This document shows, piece by piece, positions 24,139-34,049 of a stretch of DNA of 48,894 bases. The position numbers and the translations under genes were made by a program. The DNA is from Spongospora subterranea f. sp. subterranea (Eukaryota; Endomyxa: Phytomyxea; Phytomyxea; Plasmodiophorida). The notes under the pieces are model-generated. The model was not told the origin of the DNA. It did not search any database and saw nothing but the letters and a program-made list of their open reading frames with translations. The stretch lies in NCBI GenBank assembly GCA_049724395.1, contig JAUGWO010000343.1, forward strand, positions 1 through 48,894, in the 5' to 3' direction. Position 1 is the stretch's first letter. Each line of letters opens with the position of its first letter.

Positions 24139-25835
24139 GAAGATATACGGATCGTTTTTGGGGATACCTCGCGGTGGACTTACGACGCACTAACTGTCCC
24201 TATAAAAGGCCGCTCGAACATATTTGGGGATAGGGACTGTGAATTTGAGGATTTGCGGTGGAGATGCTCTTAATCTTCGACTTCAGGGGCTTATTGATTG
24301 CGATGTCACAAACCTGTATTATAGAGGTCATTCCATCGGGAATATACTCGATGAAAATCTTCCCGCCATTCTTGGCATGATTCTTGGCTAGCCAATCGTC
24401 GATCAGGTCACCATAATGCGTTGTCGATCGATCTACGATTAGCAACGTGTTCTGTGTGGGGAACATCTTCAGCAACCACTCCAGGTATAGAATGAAGACG
24501 TATCGTGTCATCCAATGGGATGGGTTGAACAAAACCGTGCTCTTTGTATAGTGTGCCCAATCGTGCATGAGAGTCGATCCGAACACCCCTGTGTCTATGA
24601 TAAAAGGTGGGAGGAGCTGCGACGATAACAAGCTGGCCGTTACCACCAACGTTACCCCTTTCTTCTCATTTGCAACGGGCACAATCGTACCAACCCGCTT
24701 TGTTCCGGTCGGGACGAGCACACGATCAGTCGATTGGTAATGATGAATGAAGGTTTCATCCATGTTGAATACATTGTCAACCTTGAGACGGATTGCAGCC
24801 TCGCGAATAAGCTTGGAAGTGGTCATAGCAATTTCCTTCCAGTACATCGGGACCTTCTGCGATATCGAACCTAGACGGTCCGCGTATCGAATGCGCGCAA
24901 GCAGGCGCGACAACCAGACAGACAAGCGATGCTTGTCGTTCACCAGGGTCATGAACTTCTTGTCTTTGGCATCGCGTCGCCCCCACTTCGCGCGCGTCGT
25001 CACGTAGACTTCCTCCCTAGTCACTGGATCACCTCGCTCGAAACGGTTTACTATAAACTTTGCAACGTCGTCGGCCTGCTCCACGAACTTGATTGGAGCG
25101 CCCAGCTTCATGGATTCGTTGCAATCAGGTAAGCGAGATGTCGACTTCTTGAGGAAAATAATTTTGCCTGGGTGTGTTCGTGACATTGATGACAACTTTT
25201 GGCAAGATAGCCTACCATCATTGACCACGAGCTTGGTCTGGCTGTGTCGGGCCGCACAAGCGGCCGCACTTTCGTACTTGAGCAGTATCTCCGCCTTGAT
25301 TTTTGTTGAGCTTGCTCCACCAGCAAATATAAATTTCTTTCGGAACGGAATTACGCCTATAATGTCGTCCTTGGTCGCATGCTTCACAATTGCGAGCCAT
25401 TTGTAGATTTTCTCCTTGCGAAGCCAACTTCGCAACGTCACAGGTTTAACGACGTGACCGAACACCCTGTCGAACATGATAAAATCGCCTGACCCAAGGT
25501 CCTGATGCAAATGAAACGCGATTATTCTGGAACGAACTTCCCATGTCAACTGTTTGGCGAGGCCGGTCGGGGCTGTAACCGGTAAAGTTGGCAAGATGAC
25601 GACGTCATCAAGGAGTAACACCTCAATTTTGTCGATCATCGATTTTAACAGACTTTCAACATTGTCAAGGTCCTGACAGCTGGATTGCAGCTCAAGGTGG
25701 CTCCGGTGACGACGAATTTCCGCAAGGCGGGCAGCGTCATGGTCTGCAGCGGCCTGACTATCAATGCCAATGATGCTTGACCACGAAAGTACGACAGACA
25801 TGTTCTTCAGGTGTAGGTCAATCGCCGCCTGTTTC

Positions 25836-26519
25836 TTAGTTTTCGGCTGCGCCATCTTCCGCTCTGTGTTGGTTTCGATGCGTGAAATGCCTTTGCGTTT
25901 GGAACCGGCAGACACCGGGTTTAACATAAGCGGTAACAGTTGACTGGATCAGTGGCTTCGGTATCGGGCGCATATCCGGGTGAAGACACGCGAAATGGTT
26001 CAGCAAATGCGATGCAGCACCAGAAACACGAGTCAGCGGGCGAAGATACGTGTGATGATAGACATGCGCGGAAAACTCTGACAAAATTGAGGGTCTATGA
26101 TTGAGTTTAAGAAACATTGCAGTTGGCTTACCATGAGACAAGGCATAGTCGGGCATATGCTGTTCCAAAAACGATTTGGTTGACCACAAAGTTATGCCTT
26201 CCTCGAAGTTCGAGTAGACGTTGATGTCGATATTATAAAGGATCGAAAGAAGCGCCATATCAACGTTACTAGCAAACGAACGTGATCGACGCAAACCTGC
26301 GATGACCTCAACGAAGGAACATGGTCCTGAGGGAACTCTCCGATGCAAAAGGTCGACCACCTTCTCAGCTGCTGCACGACCACACCCGAGCGCGAACGCT
26401 GCCGTGGCCTGACGTAGGTCTGAGTGACTGAGGCTGGGCACTTGACGACTAGCAACGATAGCATGGGTAGAAACAGTTCCCATCCCCGGGAACGTCTTCT
26501 GGTACAAAGGCTTTGCCAT
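25836..26519 (-). CDS. unidentified 227-residue ORF overlapping the pogo transposase start
   Basis: The frame is open from ATG 26519 (upstream codons extend to 26627 without an ATG) to a stop at 25836. It overlaps the transposase start in another frame: by 92 nt if ATG 25927 is used, or by 20 nt if ATG 25855 is used. I do not recognise it firmly. A stretch with LLSILYNIDINVYSNF, followed by W, then AMFLKLNH and VYHHTYLRP, is weakly reminiscent of the C-terminal half of OTU-type cysteine peptidases, but the N-terminal D-G-x-C motif is not seen. It could be an accessory gene or 5' exon of the transposon, or a host-gene fragment. Confidence 0.4.
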   Translation of the reverse strand: MAKPLYQKTFPGMGTVSTHAIVASRQVPSLSHSDLRQATAAFALGCGRAAAEKVVDLLHRRVPSGPCSFVEVIAGLRRSRSFASNVDMALLSILYNIDINVYSNFEEGITLWSTKSFLEQHMPDYALSHGKPTAMFLKLNHRPSILSEFSAHVYHHTYLRPLTRVSGAASHLLNHFACLHPDMRPIPKPLIQSTVTAYVKPGVCRFQTQRHFTHRNQHRAEDGAAEN

Positions 26520-26895
26520 TGTGTCTAAAAGTGGTGAACGTCGACCATTGGGAGACCATGATAGCCCGTTGGACCAAGATGACAATTGAGGCGACGAGCC
26601 GACGACGCTGCCCTCATAACAACGCACCGCAGGTCCGCAGCACAGTCAACTTTATTCCTTGGCCAGCAAACCCTTCACTCCGCAAATTCTTACCGATACC
26701 CTACCTATGGTAGTGCATTTTACGATTGGGCAAAGTCGGGAGTCACGGAGTTTCAAGTTTGATGGAAAGTTTCAAAGTGCACTTTTTTGTGTGACCAAAA
26801 ATGGCAATGTGCCGGTATTTTTACCATACTTATGTGCCGGGGGGTCGATTATACGTTATTAAAGTTGATACGTTATTTCGTGCCGTACGGTACAG

Positions 26896-26999
26896 TCCAA
26901 TCACTTCTTCTATTGCACTAACAACCGGTGTACCTGTTTATGATGCCATAACGACAGCAGGTTCACCGGTTGTTAGTTCAATAGAAGAAGTGAATGGAT
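26896..26999. repeat. inverted repeat made of Copia LTR ends
   Basis: CCAATCACTTCTTCTATTG...ACAACCGGTG (26896-26936) is the near-perfect complement of the LTR segment CACCGGTTGT...CAATAGAAGAAGTGAATGG (26961-26999), with about 25 bp between. Two LTR ends of one family meet head to head here. Confidence 0.75.
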
Positions 27000-28520
27000 T
27001 GTATTAGGGTACTAATGATAATATCTAGGTCTGACTGTGACGTAGAAGTGTGTAGTTGCTAATACGCCCCTTCGCTGAATAGTCATTGTCTGTCATTGTG
27101 GTAGTTCTCACTTGTTCATCAACTTATTGCGATGCTTTTCGAACAGTTGATTTGAGAGTGGCTTCGTGAGGATGTCTGCTAGCATATGCTCGGTTGGACA
27201 ATAGATAACATTGATCCGCCCTTCCTGTGTCTTCTCACGAATAAAGTGATGCCGTATATCGATATGTTTGGTTCGCGACTTGTTGGAAGTGTTCTTCTCA
27301 AGGAAAATAGCACCTTGATTATCTTGATGTAGAGTCGCCTGTTTCTTGGTAATAATTCCAAGTTCATGTAGTAAATCTTGTAACCATACGGCTTCGTTCG
27401 TCGCACCAGAAGCTGCAATGTATTCGGCTTCTGTTGTGGATAATGTGACTGTGGATTGTTTCTTGCTTTTCCAAGAAATGACGTTATGTCCAATCGAAAA
27501 TATCCATCCAGTGGTCGACTTGCGATCGCATATGTCTCCAGCAAAATCGCTGTCAGCCCAACTTGTAAGCGATATAGATTTTTACTATTTTTTTCGTTAC
27601 TTATGTCAGCATTCTCACTTTTGATTTTTTCAATAAATTTTTATTTACAAAATACAAGTTGGTGATCGCCTTGTGTGAAGGTTAGACCTAACTCTGGATT
27701 TCCTTTCAAATACTTGATTATTCTTTGATCGGCTCTTATTGGTCTCTTGCGGCGCCGTTGATTCGAGGTCTGTTGTCAGGAGTAAATTCGTTAGTCTGGC
27801 GATCGAGTTTATTTGAGATGCTCTGGCGGCTGCCTTGATTTGTTGGTATTGATCTCGCAATCCATCAAGGGCCTTGACGCATAGGGCTAGTTCGCCAACG
27901 TCGATGTTGTGTACTCTCAAGTCGTGGTATAGTTCTACCAGCTTGTCTATGTAGCCTTTCATGGTTTGGTTCGGCTGCTTCTTGTGATGAATGAATTGGA
28001 GAAATAAGTTTGCTGCTTTGGATTCCGCTGTTTCCGCGTAAATATCGTGGAGCGTTGTCCAGATTTCGCTTGTTGTCGTGCATCTCGATACTTGTTTGTA
28101 TTGCGATTGTGATAGTCGCATGCTGATTTGGGCAGAGGCTAGTTGATCGTTGCGTTGTTCGATCGTGTTGCCGCGGGTTGGCGGGTGATGTAAGAACGAG
28201 TCGATTCCCATAATGATGAACTGTGTCTCAGTCTTGCGACGGAACTCATCCCAGTTCTTTCCGGTAAATTCCGGGATTAGTTTCAGTCCCGAATTGTGTT
28301 TTGAGAGATTGACTTCTTCTTTTAACCGGTGGGTGTATGGTGTTTCCATAGCCTCGTTGGTTGTGTCTGGAGTGGTGTCCTTCTTGCGCTAGAGCAAAAC
28401 TGGGACTCTTAATCTAACGACAGGTTCACCGGTTGTTAGTTCAATAGAAGAAGTGAATGGATTGTAGGGTACTAATGATAATATCTAGGTCTGACTGTGA
28501 CTTAGAAGTGTGTAGTTGCT
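26949..28520 (-). mobile_element. short Ty1/Copia element with both LTRs
   Basis: A minus-strand copy of the same Copia family, only 1.6 kb long. The 5' LTR is 28415-28520 and the 3' LTR about 26949-27060 (both ending GTAGTTGCT on the plus strand), with a polypurine-like GAAGGGGCG next to the 3' LTR. Gag (about 27730-28350) and the RNase H end (about 27120-27560) are visible. The LTRs are closely similar, so it is the youngest Copia copy here. It is broken. Its 5' LTR ends 17 bp upstream of a tRNA-Asn gene. Confidence 0.85.
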
Positions 28521-28537
28521 ATTAATGCCATGTAATC

Positions 28538-28611
28538 GTCTGAGTGGCGCAACCGGTCAGCGCGTTCGACTGTTAATCGAGAGGTTGAGGGTTCGAGTCC
28601 CTCCTTGGACG
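28538..28611 (+). tRNA. tRNA-Asn (GTT)
   Basis: 74 nt with a full cloverleaf. The acceptor arms GTCTGAG/CTTGGAC pair with two G-T wobbles, the anticodon loop CTGTTAA has anticodon GTT, the T arm contains GGTTCGAGTCC (pol III B box), and the D-arm region has TGGCGCAACCGG (A box). The discriminator is G, as usual for tRNA-Asn. A T-run (28615-28619, then TTT) follows as pol III terminator. It has no intron. It is identical in sequence to the copy at 42379-42452. Confidence 0.95.
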
Positions 28612-28869
28612 TATTGTTTTGTTTAATCACCTTTTTTACGATCTTGATTGGTTTTCCAACCTTGTCAGTTCACTTGTCGAATTTGCTCACCGTTGACAGT
28701 TTTCGGTGTTCGAAGTTTATCATTTTGTAAAAGCGCAATGATTAACGGTCACTTCATGATTGTGATAACTTTGGCTAAACAGTAAATCTGGGTTCACATT
28801 TTTTCAGCAAATTCAACCAAGAAGCGACGATCTAGCGAAAGCAGAAGGTAAAAAACAGACATCTATTGC

Positions 28870-29867
28870 AGATAGCAGTCAAGACAGTCAAAGGGAAGTC
28901 ATGTTGAGATAGCAGTCAAGACAGTCAAAGGGAAGTCATGTTGAGATAGCAGTCAAGACTGTCAAAGGGAAGTCATGTTGAGATAGCAGTCAAGACAGTC
29001 AAAGGGAAGTCATGTTGAGATAACAGTCAAGACAGTCAAAGGGAAGTCATGTTGAGATAGCAGTCAAGACTGTCAAAGGGAAGTCATGTTGAGATAGCAG
29101 TCAAGACTGTCAAAGGGAAGTCATGTTGAGATAGCAGTCAAGACTGTCAAAGGGAAGTCATGTTGAGATAGCAGTCAAGACTGTCAAAGGGAAGTCATGT
29201 TGAGATAGCAGTCAAGACTGTCAAAGGGAAGTCAAAGATAGCAGTCAAGACTGTCAAAGGGAAGTCATGTTGAGATAGCAGTCAAGACTGTCAAAGGGAA
29301 GTCATGTTGAGATAGCAGTCAAGACTGTCAAAGGGAAGTCATGTTGAGATAGCAGTCAAGACTGTCAAAGGGAAGTCATGTTTGAGATATAGCAGTCAAG
29401 ACTGTCAAAGGGAAGTCATGTTGAGATAGCAGTCAAGACTGTCAAAGGGAAGTCATGTTGAGATAGCAGTCAAGACTGTCAAAGGGAAGTCATGTTGAGA
29501 TAGCAGTCAAGACTGTCAAAGGGAAGTCATGTTGAGATAGCAGTCAAGACAGTCAAAGGGAAGTCATGTTGAGATAGCAGTCAAGACAGTCAAAGGGAAG
29601 TCATGTTGAGATAGCAGTCAAGACAGTCAAAGGGAAGTCATGTTGAGATAGCAGTCAAGACTGTCAAAGGGAAGTCATGTTGAGATAGCAGTCAAGACTG
29701 TCAAAGGGAAGTCATGTTGAGATAGCAGTCAAGACTGTCAAAGGGAAGTCATGTTGAGATAGCAGTCAAGACTGTCAAAGGGAAGTCATGTTGAGATAGC
29801 AGTCAAGACTGTCAAAGGGAAGTCATGTTGAGATAGCAGTCAAGACAGTCAAAGGGAAGTCATGTTG
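28870..29867. repeat. 37-bp tandem satellite, about 27 copies
   Basis: The unit is AGATAGCAGTCAAGACWGTC followed by AAAGGGAAGTCATGTTG, where W is A or T. About 27 units fill 998 bp with almost no other change. One unit (about 29201-29231) lacks the ATGTTG end and one junction (about 29379-29391) is expanded. W runs along the array as blocks: A,A,T,A,A, then 13 T, AAA, 5 T, A. No coding frame and no spacers are present. Confidence 0.97.
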
Positions 29868-31640
29868 TTTATGTCACTTCTGTTTACAGATAGTCTATTT
29901 TGGTTTTCTTCGTTTGATTATCTTGAGCTATCTGCAAATAAAGTTAGTCAGTCAGTTCAAATAAAGTGCACTTGTACCTGTTGAGATTTCAGTAAAAAAT
30001 GAAGTCCAAGAGGAACCGCGACGCCAAAAATCAAACCAAGTGCAGCGGTTCGCGGGGTGACACTGATCGCAAGTAATTCTGGGGAACGCAGAAAGGTTTC
30101 AGTAAAAACCCTTACCGAAAGCGATCTTGAAGTGTTTCCCTAGCTAAGTTGGCCTCTTCGATGAAGCGGTTGGTGCGCATTGATGTAGGGTCTTGATGCC
30201 CACCTGCCATAGTATTCAAAACAAATCGTCTTAATATTCCAAAGGTCCACCATAATTATTGCGGAAGTTTCGTGAGATTATGCGCAACTGCTAGAAGTGT
30301 TGCGCAGTCACACACGCTGTAACGTATCAGATCATTCAGATGCGGCGTCGGACTCGGATGTTGCGCGGGGAAATTGAAATCGTCGCGCTCGTGTTGTCTT
30401 AAACGTCAAGATGGGTCCCAATAGTAGTTCAAGGAGCAAATCAGACGAGAGGCCTCAAAATGAAGAGGTCTTCACTGCCTCAGGGTACCTGGTTGATTAC
30501 GACTGCTGCGTCACCTTTTCAATGTTGCCAACCTGTCCGATCTTGCCGCTCGATGAATCGGCTGGTGTTAGCCTCATCAACTATTATCGTAAGACTCTCT
30601 TTTGCCCACAAGCCATTTGTGACTGTAGCAGAAAGTGACATCATTATCGGACTGTCGGAGCGAGAACTGTCAACTACCGATTTCGAAATGCAATCGAACG
30701 AAAGACCGGTATGCCCTCTTTCTTTGCGCTTATGCCGACGAAGGGTCAACCAGATTCAGCCCATTGATTATTCTGTATTTTCAGAATGACTTGTCGGCGT
30801 TTCACTTCATTTGACAGGGCTCTGATGCCGTTCATGCAAAATTTTGAACTCAGAACGCGTTCCGTTTTTCCGTTCAAAGCTCATATGATGCAACGTTCCA
30901 TAGCCAAAACTTTTTTCAATCAAAAAGTGCTGTTCATCGATGGCGCTTTACAGTTCATTTTTCGCCAACAGTTCTTTCAAAGTTTATATCTTATTTGAAT
31001 GTCAGAATCGTGAGTTTTTTATCTGAAACAATAACCACCGCCATGAGTCCCTTATATTCGACGGAGTCGAGTTCAAGGAATTCAGAACTGAAGAGCGTTT
31101 TGACCTGTACCCTTTTGACCACTAAATATATGGCCTACCATCGGGTTTAATGTATGCCTGCTATGCTGTTGCGAAGCAAAAGGAAACAGCTTACTTTCGG
31201 TTCGAATCGAGATGCCATAAGCTCGTTTATTCATCCTGTACGACAGATTCTGGCGAGTTCAAGGAATTTTGAACTATGTTTTAATGTATCTATGAGAATT
31301 GAAGAAGTGTTGCAGCAAACTTCATCTGTGGATCGTATGCTTTCGAATACTTCTTTTTTATTCTAAGATGGGAATTCTTGCCTCGCTGTGTACGATTTGG
31401 TTCTCTAATCTTTACCAATGTAGATTATACCCTCTTCGGAATCGACCGGTAGGGGAGTTTTTCTCGCTCCAAATTATATCACTTTCTTCCGCAGCCATGG
31501 GTTATTCTTGTTCTGACAGTATATCAGAACAGGAACAACATCACGAGGGTTCTCACAGGACAATTCTTGCTTCCTCGTTTCGCCGGCTCCGTGCCATCGA
31601 ACATCGTCTTTCAACTATAATCATGTCCGGGTCGAGCGAC
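29868..31640. other. no recognisable gene
   Basis: Short frames exist (for example 30411-30638 and 30460-30789), but none resembles a known protein and none shows consistent splice signals. It is probably decayed repeat DNA. Confidence 0.4.
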
Positions 31641-31849
31641 GGCCCCAAGGAACAATATTTTTCGTCAAAAAGCGGTCTGATTTGCACCAACGTATTGTTT
31701 CGCCGGATCCGATAACATGGTACGGTCAGCCGTACCTGGTATCAGAAACAGCAAGGAGCGTTAATGACATGTGTCAACAAACATTTCACGGTCTCTGGCC
31801 GGAAAAGACATCCCATCAGTCCTGCTTGCCGTACCGCTTAAATAATTGT

Positions 31850-32640
31850 CCTTCCTCCAGTAGTTGTACGGCGAAGAAACAGGCTTTTCGCATCCCAGAT
31901 TGGCTAGTTAAAGCTAGAGCAAGTCGCCGGCATTTCAATTCGATGACACCACTATTGGCTGAGTTGAACAGAGTCGTCAAGATCTGCTTGGCGATGTGCA
32001 GCTGCTGTCCACTAGTTTCCAGGACAGGTACGATGTCGATCAGAAATTGTTCTACATGAGTTCGGCGAAAGAGCCTAATCGAAAGTTTCATGTTCCTTGT
32101 GGCCGTCGCTCGACCCAGATATTTATAAGACGATGTTCGATGGCAAGCTTGGCATCTGGTCGTTTTTGTCTAAAAGCCGGCGAAACGAGGAAAGCATGAA
32201 TCGTCCTGTGGGAACGCCCAACACGAATTTGTTACTGTCACGAAATGGAAATATTGAACATGTTAACGCAGAACAGTGTTGCCAACTATCAGATCCCGAT
32301 GGCCACGGTTTAATGCCACAAACTGTTCCACAAAACAATTCGAAACCGAATTTGTCACTGCCGGACGAGGCATTTATCTGATGGCTTCGCTCTTCGCGGT
32401 CCGGTTCCGCTGCCAGCCCCCCGAACAGTTCGGATATGAGCCACCTCAACACAGCTGCCATCCAAGAATTTGATAAGCTCTTAAAGGAAGTCGAAAAGGC
32501 CTTCCAAGAGCTGAAGGGAACGAAACTACATTCCTTACTTTTAGAAACAATGCGAAAGGGTCGAGGGATCAATGAACAGATCCCACTCATGGGCAACGAG
32601 AGCTGGAACGTACTAAAACTCCGGTCACTCTTGAAGTGAC
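31850..32640 (+). pseudogene. decayed mariner-type (plant-like) transposase
   Basis: About 32032-32190 reads in different frames DVDQKLFYM (compare VHVDEKWFYL) and MFDGKLGIWSFLSKS followed by NRPVGT, the conserved centre of plant-type mariner transposases. About 32400-32640 gives the typical C-terminus (EFDKLLKEVEKAFQEL, ending INEQIPLM). Multiple frame changes mean it is not functional. A fuller relative is at 48066-48894. Confidence 0.6.
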
Positions 32641-32859
32641 GAAGCGTCAGTTGACGAGGTCTGATAGCCAATAAGCTCCCTAATGAACCATGCATAATCC
32701 TATGGCACGAGCAGCTGCAGAGTGGAGAGTGGACTTCATTTGATACCGGTCAAACGAAGGCAAGCTAGGCATTTCGACTGTAAAGATAAGTACAACGACA
32801 AGTTGTTGGAGTTGCCGGCGATGCGATCACGATGAACACGCTCCACTGACTTCACGAAC

Positions 32860-33100
32860 TGGATCCGCTGCTGGTTCCCGAACATTTCGGACTTGAATGT
32901 GCTGAATTTGGGGCTCTTCAACTCCATTTATTCACTTCAAAACAGTGAGCACCGAAGACTGTTAATGAGCTTTTATAGAGAAGTCGAAAAGGCATTTCAT
33001 GAAGACAAGAAATGACGAATACCAGGTGTTGACCTTACAATGACCCATTCCCGGACATGTTCAGCGAGAGTTGGAAACGGGCCAGATCACTCCCGAACAC
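32860..33100 (+). pseudogene. second mariner transposase 3' remnant
   Basis: The plus strand reads DLNVLNLGLFNSIYSLQ (about 32890-32940), the conserved block containing the last catalytic Asp region of mariner, then FYREVEKAFHEDKK. It is a separate 3' fragment downstream of the first copy. Confidence 0.55.
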
Positions 33101-33349
33101 GCTTGAAGCAGAAGAAGCGTTGATAAAACTTGCCAGAATAGAAGTAAATTCCTTCTAATATACCATACATATTCGGATGGCCCAAACTACGGTGGACTTC
33201 ATCTCGTACCAATGACACATTTTTAAGCGGAAAAGATAGCAGTTTATAATGGGTTCGGGTTCAACAGGGAGGACGTTCAACATGAGATCCCGCGTATTTC
33301 CGCGACCTGAACATCCGGATGGCCGAAACGATGGCATTAGGAGCGTGCA

Positions 33350-33997
33350 TTACGCAGTGGAATAGGTGGCGAACTGCTGTTTGGCGACATCTTCCAGCGT
33401 GTCTGCCAATCGTGTACGCCACAACTCTACAAAAAGCAAACGAAAATGCAACAGAATCAAGGAAACGAATGCAGAAGTGGATCGAAAGCCAGATCACCAA
33501 CCTAACTCCTGTTGAGCTCTGGCCAGTTCTTCGCCGCATTCGTCGTTCTTTTTGCTAAGTTGCGCAATGATCTCCAACTGTTCCTGCTCGGACGAGAACC
33601 GTGCCGGCAGCGACGCCATCAGCGTGTCGGCTACATGCCAAATTTAACAAATTCAATACCGATACGGCGCAACAACCGGAAACGCATTTATCGAACATCG
33701 AAGCATTGATTGTTCAAGGTCATTACAAGTACAGATTTCTAATGTTGTTTGATACCATAAAATCGCTTGGCGTCGAAGGCCGATAAAAAAAGACAAGAAA
33801 AAAGGCGCGTTTGTTTTTGGAATATTACTTTGAGCAAATAATTTAAAGAGATTGGCGGCGCGATCCTGCACAGGAGTGTCGTCGAACTGGTCGTAGTCGG
33901 CCGGTAATGGTGGCGGCTGCAAGAAATATTCGACGGTGTGCGCCAGCGACGACGACAGCGTCCGGACGAAGCTCTGGATCTGCGAGATGAGGTCCAT
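33350..33997 (-). CDS. MED21: Mediator complex subunit 21
   Basis: Three exons on the minus strand: 33997-33829, 33630-33502 and 33426-33350, with GT-AG introns of 198 and 75 nt, give 124 residues. The N-terminus MDLISQIQSFVRTLSSSLAH and PADYDQFDDTP match the Med21/Srb7 start. The second exon gives TLMASLPARFSSEQEQ and ECGEELARAQQEL, the conserved coiled-coil segment, and the third ends LEDVAKQQFATYSTA. Med21 pairs with Med7 in the Mediator middle module, which bridges activators and RNA polymerase II in the nucleus. Length fits the family (about 130-150). The start is fixed by homology. It is divergent from COX17 with only 52 bp between start codons. Exon joins are inferred from splice signals plus homology. 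Confidence 0.85.
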
Positions 33998-34049
33998 CTT
34001 CGTCGTCGGGGTCTCGTGATTGCGGACTGCGTGTCGGCGGCGATCAGCA
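33998..34049. promoter_or_regulatory. 52-bp MED21/COX17 bidirectional intergenic promoter
   Basis: The start codons of MED21 (minus) and COX17 (plus) face away from each other across 52 bp. No TATA box is visible. Either both 5' UTRs are extremely short or transcription starts inside the opposite gene. Confidence 0.55.

Larger units (their letters stand above)
21794..24269. mobile_element. complete PIF/Harbinger transposon
   Basis: This 2476-bp element has perfect 15-bp terminal inverted repeats (GAGCATCTCCACCGC at 21794-21808 and its complement at 24255-24269) and a 3-bp target duplication TTA (21791-21793 and 24270-24272), both hallmarks of PIF/Harbinger. It carries the two genes expected of the superfamily, a Myb/SANT-like protein (plus) and a DDE transposase (minus), arranged tail to tail with 7 bp between stop codons. 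GGGGACTG words recur in the subterminal regions. Both genes are open, so the element looks autonomous. It sits inside the pogo-like transposase gene. Confidence 0.95.
21487..25927 (-). mobile_element. pogo/Tigger-like DDE transposase gene, split by Harbinger
   Basis: The coding parts are 25927-24270 and 21793-21487 on the minus strand. Without the inserted Harbinger and one copy of its TTA duplication the reading frame continues without a stop (about 650 residues from ATG 25927, about 630 from ATG 25855). The N-terminus holds helical DNA-binding-type sequence. The DDE_1-type catalytic core shows NMDETFIHHY (first D), LLIVDRSTTHYGDLIDDWL (second D) and PDGMTSIIQVCDIAINKPLK (third acidic residue). 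The CDIAINKP block is characteristic of Tigger/pogo-like cut-and-paste transposases. The gene is inactivated by the insertion only, so it was probably intact until recently. Terminal inverted repeats were not identified with confidence. Confidence 0.85.

Noticed and set aside
28870-29867. CRISPR array
   Set aside because: Units are contiguous 37-mers with no unique spacers, and the window is eukaryotic (introns, tRNA with pol III boxes, LTR elements).
33319-33558. Plus-strand coding frame
   Set aside because: It is antisense to exons 2-3 of MED21, which is supported by homology and splice signals.
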